Origin: Verrucomicrobiia bacterium
Lineage (GTDB): Bacteria > Verrucomicrobiota > Verrucomicrobiia > Verrucomicrobiales > Akkermansiaceae
Direction: 5' to 3'
Assembly: GCA_947460915.1 (NCBI GenBank)
Contig: CANHKJ010000154.1
Coordinates: 1-7,168, forward strand
DNA length: 7,168 nucleotides
The notes under the pieces: generated by a model
Seen by the model: the letters and a program-made list of their open reading frames with translations, nothing else
Told to the model about the DNA's origin: nothing
The model's database searches: none
Shown here: positions 1-5,866 of the stretch, piece by piece
Layout: every line of letters starts with the position of its first letter
Position numbering within the stretch: the stretch's first letter is position 1
Made by a program: the position numbers and the translations under genes

Positions 1-45
1 AAACGCTTCCTGCGCCTGAAGGTGCAAGCCGTTTCCGGCAACTAA
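1..45 (+). CDS. C-terminal end of a secreted-type protein (partial)
   Basis: Frame 1 reads KRFLRLKVQAVSGN and stops at TAA (43-45); the rest of the gene lies left of the window. Function cannot be assigned from 14 residues. The tail closely resembles the end of the large minus-strand protein next to it, which finishes RRFVRLRVTAP: the pattern basic-R-F-(L/V)-R-L-basic-V is shared. I infer that this gene also encodes a large secreted verrucomicrobial protein with the same kind of C-terminal beta-strand module. The two genes are convergent, 138 bases apart stop to stop, with a terminator-like hairpin just after this one. The reading rests on the tail similarity, the correctly placed stop and the hairpin that follows. 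A chance open frame this short cannot be excluded on length alone. Confidence 0.6.
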   Translation, partial: KRFLRLKVQAVSGN

Positions 46-73
46 CCGAACGGCCAAACGTCGTCAATCTGCC

Positions 74-119
74 GATCCTGAGGTGGTCTTCTGTGCCCGC
101 CTCGGGATCTTTCGTTTCT
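74..119 (+). terminator. Rho-independent-type terminator between convergent genes
   Basis: Bases 74-86 pair with 97-109: a ten-base outer arm, GATCCTGAGG against CCTCGGGATC with one G-U pair, then three further inner pairs including another G-U. The loop is 10 bases. On the plus strand the stem is followed at 110-119 by the T-rich run TTTCGTTTCT, which fits a terminator for the gene ending at base 45. Read from the minus strand the same stem lies 75 bases past the stop of the large gene but has no T-run after it, so it would at best slow that transcript. The interrupted T-tract makes it a moderate rather than a classic terminator. Confidence 0.6.
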
Positions 120-183
120 GGACTTCAGGGACTCTCCGTAACAGGGTTTTCACTCAGCATCGATTCAAGTTTGGACTTTGGGT

Positions 184-3100
184 TCAAGGTGCAGTCACAC
201 GTAGGCGGACGAATCGACGCTGGGATGGGCTCACGGGAATGAGTGCTTCGATAGACTGTTGTGGACCGTCAGCTACAACTGTACCAGCACCGATGGATGT
301 CCACGGAGTCGCGTTGAGGCTGTCGTGGTATTCAACATTGAAGATCATTCCTGCTTCCAAGGCTGCTTTGCTTCGGCTGTAGATGAAGCGAATTGTTTCA
401 CCATCGAGGATCAGCGACGTGGTTGCTAGGCTAGATGCTTGAGGTTGCTGATCGGTGGCGAACTCGATCAGATTTGGTTCGCCGTCAGAATCGGCGTCGA
501 AAAAATCTGCTGCATTGCCAGAGTTTTCATAAGTGCCAAAGTGTTCGAAGCGCCAGTTTTCGAGAGCGCTATGCTCTGCTGTAACCGTAAAGGTTCGGTC
601 GATCGTTGGCGCCGCTAAGTGGTTTAGGTCTCCGTTCTGGTAGGCTCGGACGGTTACTGTGCCCAATCCTTCGACGCTGAGACGATTGCCAACTAGCGAA
701 GCAGGACCGGATTCAATGCGATAGGAAACTGGTAGGCCGGAACTGGCAGTGGCATTTAACTCAAATGATGAATCGGTAATTTTACGCTTAGCAATGGGAT
801 CGAAGGTGATTGTCTGCGACTGCGCGACCACACCAGGAATGAAGGAAATTTTCACATCAGAAAATTGAGCTGATGCACTCGTGTTGGCAATGTAAGCTCG
901 GGCGAAGGCGAAACCTGCAGTATTGTATGTGGGGGAGTAGCCGATGGCGGTGTTCTGGCTTCCTGTAAGTAGGCCATTATTGTTCGGCGTGCTATCGGTA
1001 TAGGAGTAGTTCATCAAAATCGCGTTCGTATCAGTGCGCCTAATGAGGAAGGTGATGATGACGCCGCCGCCCGTCCGCGTGATGGTATTTTCAAAGAAAA
1101 GCAACGGGGCGGCGGCTGGAGTGGGCGAATTCGTCCCGCTGGCAGGCGGATTGGCGTCCGGCTGCCTGAGAGCGGCGTCGGTGCCGGTGCTGAATAATCC
1201 CGCAGCGCCGATTCTTTCATAGAGTGATGCTGAGCTTGGTGTAGCCAGATTGGCCATGCCGCAAGTGCCCAGCCAGCCGCTGGCGATGTCGAGAGCTTGG
1301 CCGCGGTTATCGAAGATCCCGAAGCGGAACCAGTTAGCGATGTTTGTAGCACCCAGCGTGGTCAATTGAGAATTTCCTGTTAGTGAAATTTTATCGCCGA
1401 CATGGGCAAGGGTGATGGGTGGGAAGTTCGCTTGTAATGTATTCGTGCTGAATGAATTTGTCGCATCGTCGGGAATCAAAAGTGGGTTAACCGTATTTTC
1501 TCCAATGACTTTGCTTGGGATGTTAGAAGCCCAGCCGCTGAGATTGGTGGGCTGCAGAGCAGGTTGTCGGATCAGCAAGGTGCCTGTGGCAGAGCCTTGA
1601 TAATTAGGATCGCTTACCGCAGCGATGAGTGCATAGCTACCAGCAAGGCTTGGTTTGGTTGTTGAGCCATTGTAGGTGACCGTCACAGCGATACCAGCAG
1701 GTGTGGTTGTCACGGTTGGAGACTTAGGCCCGCCATCTGCAAAAACGTTAAGATTGCTGAGGAAAATGGAGGTGTTAGCCTTCGAAATGACCAGTGTTCC
1801 GCTCGCAGAGCCTGTAATTTTGGGGTCTGCGCTCACGGCAGATACGGCATAGCTGCCGGCAGCAGTTGGTACGTTAGGTGATCCGTCATAGGTGATAGAA
1901 ACAGGCAATCCAGGCGGGATCGTAGTCGCTGTGACCGGGCGCGGTGTTCCATCATACGATGGTGAAAGGTCGGCGAGCGTTATGGTAGCGCTTGTCACGC
2001 CGTTGTATTCGTTCATGCCGATGAGTTCAATGTCATCGATGTAAAACGCGCTAGGCGTGAGCCCATCAACAGTGCGGCTTTCGATTCGAAGACCAGTGAG
2101 ATCAGTGATATTAGTGATTCCAAGATCGGCAAAGGGCACAACGATGCGCTGCCAACCTAAAGTGGTGGATGTATTGATGGGAGTAGCTTCAAGAACGATT
2201 CCACCGCGCGAGGCTCCGATTTGTAGCGGTGGAGTTGGGGAGTTACCCGCATTCACCCAAAAGGCAAGCGCTGCAAAACCTTCGAGCGAACGACGATTGC
2301 AGGTCAAGGATAGACCTTTGCTGCTGCCGCCAGCAATGGAGATTGAATGCGAGCCACGGCGCGTAAAATCATCACCTGTGAGCGATGTATCGGTGGAACT
2401 CGCGTTGGACCAAGAAGCGTCGAGCGCATCGGCATAGATCACTTGGGAAGCTTGTGAAGGAGGCGCGACAGGGTCTGCCAGATCACCGTAAATGATGCCG
2501 CGACCACTTGTGGCGAGATAGACGCGGCCATAGACGCGAGGGTCGCCCGCAAGATCATTTTGGTAGCCGAAATTGTGAAGGTCATCGTTGATTCGAACCC
2601 AAGTGGATCCGGTATCATCACTGCGGAAGAAACCGGCGGTGCTACCAATTTTCCCCCAGATGAAAACGGTAGGATGAGAAGAGCCAGGTTTTGGCTTTCC
2701 AAAATCGAACTGATAGACTTCAGTTACATTGGATAATTTCGTGAAGGTGGCGCCGAAGTTTGTGCTGCGATAGAGGCCGCTAGTACCTGCTCGGGCCCAG
2801 AGGTGACCATTGTAGCCGGGCACTGTGCGGAACGCCGCGAAGGCGGAGTTTACTCCGCTAGCGATTACGGAAAAGGACAAGCCTCCATCGGCTGAGGTGA
2901 GTAGCCGTTTCTGACTATGATCCCAAAGATAAAATCGATTGCCGTCCACTCGGTCAGCCAGCGGAATGAGGGTGTTGTGGCGGTAACTGCGACGAATGAT
3001 GTGACTATCGGTGTCCGCAATGTAAAAGTTGAATGCATCAGGAGTCACGGCGATGCCGCATGGGTTGTTAAACCGAGCGCTGGAGCCCGATCCGCCTGTA

Positions 3101-5655
3101 GTACCTGACGAGCCGGCCAGGCCGGCCACCGAAGTCACCACGGCAGAGGAAGTGATCTTTCGAATGCTATGGTTTCCGCTGTCCGCGACGTAAAGAGTAC
3201 CACTGGTATCAATCGTGATCGCCTTGGGTGAGTGAAAGCGGGCGGAAGCTCCTGTAGCATCCGTTACTCCGGAACTGCCTGGGAGACCAGCAAAGGTGGT
3301 CACTTCCCCACTGGCGGATATTTTCCGAATCGTATGATTTCCACTATCGGCAACGTAGATGACCCCCTGGGGATTAATCGTGATACCATTCGGATTAAGA
3401 AAGCGCGCTGCCGTTGCCGTTGCATTGCTACTTCCTGGTATTCCTGGACTTCCTGCAATCGTTGTAACTACGCCTGCTGCGGTAACTTTCCGAATGCAGT
3501 GATTCCCTGAGTCGCACACTAAGAGGTTCCCAGAACCATCAAGGACAAGTCCTGTAGGTGAATGGAAACGCGCGGTCGCGCCCGCTCCATCGACGGCTCC
3601 AGATACGCCTGGAGTTCCAGCTATGGTAGTGACCACACCAGACGAGGTGATTTTTCGTATCGTGTGATTCATCGTGTCGGCAACGAAGACGTTCTTAGCC
3701 GCATCCACAGCGATACCTGCTGGAGCAGAAAAGCGTGCGGCTGTCCCCGCAGCATCGATAGTGCCAGAAATACCTGCGCCTCCCGCCAGTGTGTTCACGC
3801 CACCACCGGCCACAATGCGGCGAATCGTATGATTGGCAGTATCCGCGACGTAACGAATTCCGGTCGTATCCAGAGCAATCGCCGAGGGTGAGTTGAAGCG
3901 TGCATCACCGCCTGTAGCATTGGTGATTCCAGGAGCTCCGGCGGATCCCGCGAGAGTGCTAACAGTATGTATGCCGTTACTACCAATGGTGGAAAGTCCT
4001 GTATCAGAAGCATTCCAGGTCAACCCGTTGTCGGTTGAGAGATGGGCTGGCGCATTCGCTGGGCACCAAATCAAACGCTGACCATCAGCGGAAAGGATCA
4101 CTCGGTTGTGGCCATTGATTATCGGTGCGGGTGTTGTAGGAAAAGTTGCCCAAGTAGCTGCGGCATCTTGTGAGTAGAGTGTTGCACTGCTGTTCTGGCG
4201 AATCATTTTCGTGGGAGCAAGATCGGCGCCTGTGATCACGCTTGTCGATCCAGTGCCGGGAGTGAGCGCACCGCGAAGCGGCGAACGATTCAGGTTGTCA
4301 TGACGAAAGCCAGTGTAGTCACCAATTACGCTGATCAATGGTGGTCCGGCTGTAGGGCTGTGAAGTGCTAGAGGCACCGATTCCTCCAACCCATCATTAA
4401 AAAAAGTCCATGTGCGTGTAGTGCCAGAAGCAGCTAAATTTTTAGTCTGAAAGAGACCGAAGCCGGTGTTGAATAGCGCACGGTTGGAGTTATGCGGATC
4501 AATCTCAATATCGGTAATCCAGTGGGGCGAAGGTGTGGCCCATGGAGAATTGCCAAGGGATTTGGTCGCGTTGCGGAGCGCTGCATTCCATGTCGCGCCG
4601 CCGTCAGTGGATCGGTAGATCTCATCACCTGGCCACCAGCGGAGTAATGTGCTGACGACGATGTGTCCTGCCGCGCGTGGGTCGGCACTAATTCCACCAA
4701 AGAAGCCTTGACCTGTAGGAGGAAGAATGGACGTCCATGAACTGCCGTCAGCCGACATTTTCCAGACGCCGTAATTCGAAGCATAATTACTGGGCCCAGT
4801 AGCGTTACCCCACGTTGAGTAAAACACGCCGGCAGCATCAAAAGAGCCCTGAATCGGCATCATTTCATCACCGCTGGTATTGCCCGGATGGTTCGGAACT
4901 TCTGCCCAAGAATCACCGTTATTATCGGAAAACCAGAAGCTCTGACCCGTGAGGGTATTGGCTGCCGCGTAGAGTCGGCGTTTCGGCCCCGGGCCGGGTG
5001 CCGCGACAGGCGCGTAAACGAGGAAATTGAGATTGGTGATTGTTGCGGGGAAATTTGTCAGGCGCGACCACGTCGCACCATAGTTAGTGCTACGCCAAAT
5101 ACCCAAGTTGTTAGAGCCAACGACAAGGTTTGCACCATTAAGTGGATCGACTACCATCCTCTCGCCAGTGCCTCGACCTTCACCATTGCCTGCCATTTTG
5201 AATCCGGGCGTGATATAAGTCCACGTCACGCCACGGTCGGTCGAACGATAGATGCGGGAGTTCAGCTTCCAAGATTCAGCGCCTGAGTATTGCCCTGTGG
5301 CGATATAGACGCGGTTTGGATCATTTGGGTCGAGTGCGATCGATTGAACGCCGAGATGTTGGAACTCATTGTTAAGTCCTCCAATATCATCGTTGAGGGC
5401 GATCCAGCGGTTGGACTCTGAGTCGAGGCGGTAGGCCCCGCCCACATCCGTACGAGAATAGACCAAGCCGGGTTCGGTTGGATGAAAGACGGTGCCAGTC
5501 ACGAAACCACAGCCGCCCACTTCCACGTTTTTCCATTCATAAGACTGCGCCATCAACACATGACCCCAAAGCAAAAAACTCGCTAAAATCATCTGACAAA
5601 CACGATGGAGCGTAAATGACTGTAAACAAAGATTTTCCTTGAGAAAAACGTGCAT
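184..5655 (-). CDS. Secreted GH74-type xyloglucanase with nested NHL propeller and C-terminal modules
   Basis: Predicted secreted endo-acting beta-1,4-glucanase of family GH74 (xyloglucan backbone cleavage) of about 1,823 residues, numbered from the ATG at 5655. Residues 1-18 form a long n-region, 19-36 a hydrophobic core, and cleavage is likely near A36-S38. GH74 spans 39-553 and resumes at 895-1058. It carries the family signatures RTDVGGAY and GDYTGFRHD, whose D70 and D446 fall where the family's catalytic aspartates lie. Asp-boxes start near 137, 188, 242, 348, 539, 920, 963 and 1011, and the fold ends with the typical GRGIIYGD. Six NHL repeats (563-894) interrupt the fold. Then follow a carbohydrate-binding-like sandwich (1072-1213), two MBG domains (1222-1366), an unassigned beta-rich region (1367-1610), an Ig-like domain (1613-1693) and a C-terminal module (1697-1823) with a D1720-x-D-x-D-G loop. 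The frame is open to a TTG at 5721, and ATG 5670 is also possible. TTG is unlikely because it lies only about 13 bases past the predicted transcription start, and no start has a clear ribosome site. A sialidase or sortilin-like propeller is the main alternative, but the GH74 motifs argue against it. Exact substrate is inference. Confidence 0.88.
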   Translation of the reverse strand: MHVFLKENLCLQSFTLHRVCQMILASFLLWGHVLMAQSYEWKNVEVGGCGFVTGTVFHPTEPGLVYSRTDVGGAYRLDSESNRWIALNDDIGGLNNEFQHLGVQSIALDPNDPNRVYIATGQYSGAESWKLNSRIYRSTDRGVTWTYITPGFKMAGNGEGRGTGERMVVDPLNGANLVVGSNNLGIWRSTNYGATWSRLTNFPATITNLNFLVYAPVAAPGPGPKRRLYAAANTLTGQSFWFSDNNGDSWAEVPNHPGNTSGDEMMPIQGSFDAAGVFYSTWGNATGPSNYASNYGVWKMSADGSSWTSILPPTGQGFFGGISADPRAAGHIVVSTLLRWWPGDEIYRSTDGGATWNAALRNATKSLGNSPWATPSPHWITDIEIDPHNSNRALFNTGFGLFQTKNLAASGTTRTWTFFNDGLEESVPLALHSPTAGPPLISVIGDYTGFRHDNLNRSPLRGALTPGTGSTSVITGADLAPTKMIRQNSSATLYSQDAAATWATFPTTPAPIINGHNRVILSADGQRLIWCPANAPAHLSTDNGLTWNASDTGLSTIGSNGIHTVSTLAGSAGAPGITNATGGDARFNSPSAIALDTTGIRYVADTANHTIRRIVAGGGVNTLAGGAGISGTIDAAGTAARFSAPAGIAVDAAKNVFVADTMNHTIRKITSSGVVTTIAGTPGVSGAVDGAGATARFHSPTGLVLDGSGNLLVCDSGNHCIRKVTAAGVVTTIAGSPGIPGSSNATATAARFLNPNGITINPQGVIYVADSGNHTIRKISASGEVTTFAGLPGSSGVTDATGASARFHSPKAITIDTSGTLYVADSGNHSIRKITSSAVVTSVAGLAGSSGTTGGSGSSARFNNPCGIAVTPDAFNFYIADTDSHIIRRSYRHNTLIPLADRVDGNRFYLWDHSQKRLLTSADGGLSFSVIASGVNSAFAAFRTVPGYNGHLWARAGTSGLYRSTNFGATFTKLSNVTEVYQFDFGKPKPGSSHPTVFIWGKIGSTAGFFRSDDTGSTWVRINDDLHNFGYQNDLAGDPRVYGRVYLATSGRGIIYGDLADPVAPPSQASQVIYADALDASWSNASSTDTSLTGDDFTRRGSHSISIAGGSSKGLSLTCNRRSLEGFAALAFWVNAGNSPTPPLQIGASRGGIVLEATPINTSTTLGWQRIVVPFADLGITNITDLTGLRIESRTVDGLTPSAFYIDDIELIGMNEYNGVTSATITLADLSPSYDGTPRPVTATTIPPGLPVSITYDGSPNVPTAAGSYAVSAVSADPKITGSASGTLVISKANTSIFLSNLNVFADGGPKSPTVTTTPAGIAVTVTYNGSTTKPSLAGSYALIAAVSDPNYQGSATGTLLIRQPALQPTNLSGWASNIPSKVIGENTVNPLLIPDDATNSFSTNTLQANFPPITLAHVGDKISLTGNSQLTTLGATNIANWFRFGIFDNRGQALDIASGWLGTCGMANLATPSSASLYERIGAAGLFSTGTDAALRQPDANPPASGTNSPTPAAAPLLFFENTITRTGGGVIITFLIRRTDTNAILMNYSYTDSTPNNNGLLTGSQNTAIGYSPTYNTAGFAFARAYIANTSASAQFSDVKISFIPGVVAQSQTITFDPIAKRKITDSSFELNATASSGLPVSYRIESGPASLVGNRLSVEGLGTVTVRAYQNGDLNHLAAPTIDRTFTVTAEHSALENWRFEHFGTYENSGNAADFFDADSDGEPNLIEFATDQQPQASSLATTSLILDGETIRFIYSRSKAALEAGMIFNVEYHDSLNATPWTSIGAGTVVADGPQQSIEALIPVSPSQRRFVRLRVTAP
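187..819 (-). other. Ig-like domain plus verrucomicrobial C-terminal module (within the GH74 gene)
   Basis: Residues 1613-1693 form an Ig-like unit starting SQTITFDPIAKRKITDSSF, with ATASSGLPVSYRIESGPA and VTVRAYQNGDLNHLAAP, a pattern frequent in secreted proteins of Verrucomicrobiota. Residues 1697-1823 begin ALENWRFEHFGTYENSG and carry FFDADSDGEPNLIEF, a D-x-D-x-D-G-x-x-N-x-x-E loop resembling calcium-binding thrombospondin-3 or dockerin loops. They end RRFVRLRVTAP. Nothing resembling an LPXTG, PEP-CTERM or membrane anchor follows. The module may be a structural cap or a secretion-related tail; its function is unknown. Confidence 0.65.
826..1557 (-). other. Unassigned beta-rich domain (within the GH74 gene)
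   Basis: Residues 1367-1610 of the large protein separate the MBG pair from the Ig-like domain. The stretch is rich in Thr, Ser, Asn and alternating hydrophobics. Landmarks are WASNIPSKVIGENTVNP, ANWFRFGIFDNRGQALD, a proline/alanine-rich turn around residues 1500-1516, and ITFLIRRTDTNAILMNYSYTD, ending QFSDVKISFIPG. Strand pattern and length suggest a jelly-roll or lectin-like fold. The ending with a conserved D-V-K-I-x-F strand is common in concanavalin-like domains. I do not recognise the family. Confidence 0.4.
1558..1992 (-). repeat. Two tandem MBG-type domains (within the GH74 gene)
   Basis: Residues 1222-1293 and 1294-1366 are two copies of a roughly 72-residue module. They share the pattern (Y/A)DG-x-P-(R/K)-x-x-x-x-T-T-x-P-x-G-(L/I)-x-V-(S/T)-(I/V)-T-Y-(D/N)-G-S, then P-(T/S)-x-A-G-S-Y-A and G-(S/T)-(G)-T-L-x-I. 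This is the MBG (YDG) domain common in giant surface proteins of Verrucomicrobiota, Bacteroidota and lactobacilli. In the second copy the hallmark tyrosine of YDG is replaced (FADGG). These modules usually act as stalks or adhesion repeats, so here they most likely space the enzyme from its C-terminal region. Confidence 0.75.
2017..2442 (-). other. Carbohydrate-binding-like beta-sandwich domain (within the GH74 gene)
   Basis: Residues 1072-1213 of the large protein begin VIYADALDASWSNAS, contain LEGFAALAFWVNAG and GWQRIVVPFADLG, and end FYIDDIELIG. This layout, an N-terminal strand with D-x-x-W, a central A-x-x-F-W-x-x-x-G, a W-x-x-x-x-V-P strand and a final Y-(I/V)-D-D-I-x-L, is typical of galactose-binding-like or CBM-like domains appended to secreted glycoside hydrolases. 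It directly follows the end of the GH74 fold, the usual place for a binding module. Assignment to a numbered CBM family is not possible by eye. Confidence 0.6.
2974..3969 (-). repeat. Six tandem NHL repeats, 55 residues each, inside the GH74 domain
   Basis: Six consecutive units with a period of 55 codons (165 bases; the last is 56) each follow the order V-T-T-(I/L/F)-A-G, G-x-x-G, A-R-F-x-x-P-x-(G/A)-(I/L), then (Y/F/L)-V-A-D-(S/T)-x-N-H-x-I-R-(K/R). This is the NHL pattern, and six units are enough for one closed six-bladed beta-propeller. The protein repeats are very similar but their codons have diverged, so this is not a recent DNA duplication. The unit falls between the Asp-box LSTDNGLTW and the resumption PLADRVDGNRFY of the GH74 fold, where GH74 enzymes normally have only a short loop. 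NHL propellers usually bind proteins, RNA or small ligands; its role here is unknown. Confidence 0.88.
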
Positions 5656-5722
5656 GGATAACGGCAGCATTTGGTATTGGGCAAGGTCAGTAAAAGGAAC
5701 TGGGGACTGACTTTGCTGCAAA

Positions 5723-5738
5723 GAAAGTTTATACTTTC
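5723..5738. promoter_or_regulatory. Perfect inverted repeat over the predicted transcription start
   Basis: GAAAGT and ACTTTC form six-base perfect arms around a four-base spacer (TTAT on the plus strand). The repeat begins three bases after the -10 box and covers the predicted start near 5734. This is where a repressor operator often sits; alternatively the transcript would start within the stem and form no useful hairpin. No regulator gene is visible in the window. Such short AT-rich repeats can occur by chance. Confidence 0.35.
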
Positions 5739-5740
5739 AA

Positions 5741-5769
5741 ATCTTATTTACAAATGAAACGCGTGTCAA
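5741..5769 (-). promoter_or_regulatory. Sigma70-type promoter of the GH74 gene
   Basis: On the minus strand a perfect -35 box TTGACA (5769-5764) is followed by a 17-base spacer and a -10 box TAAGAT (5746-5741, four of six matches to consensus). Transcription should begin near 5734, giving a leader of about 65 to 80 bases to the ATG codons at 5670 and 5655. The surrounding sequence is much richer in A and T than the flanking genes. Its position, entirely in the gap after the upstream gene's stop, supports independent transcription of the large gene. Confidence 0.7.
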
Positions 5770-5866
5770 GTTGGTTGAAATTTTGCATGAAAAAGCGTTA
5801 GGGTGTATGCGATCGAGCTTGTTGAAGGCGAAATCGGTAGTCGTTGATGGCACGTCACCAAAAACC

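Noticed and set aside
83..382. A 99-codon plus-strand frame near the left end.
   Set aside because: It starts inside the terminator hairpin and runs antisense through the conserved C-terminal module of the large gene.
3232..3891. Open plus-strand frames of about 90-110 codons opposite the NHL repeats (3232-3510 and 3562-3891).
   Set aside because: They lie antisense to a strongly supported coding frame, mirror its repeat period, have Cys/Arg/Ser-rich translations with no recognisable domain and no start signal.
2974..3969. The NHL block as a recent transposition or DNA tandem duplication.
   Set aside because: The units match at protein level but differ at many codon positions, and no terminal repeats or target-site duplications were seen at the junctions.
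5770..5866. A terminator after the DUF6288-like gene.
   Set aside because: Only a weak six-pair stem (TTGGTG/CATCAA with one G-U) just after the stop was found, with no T-run following it.
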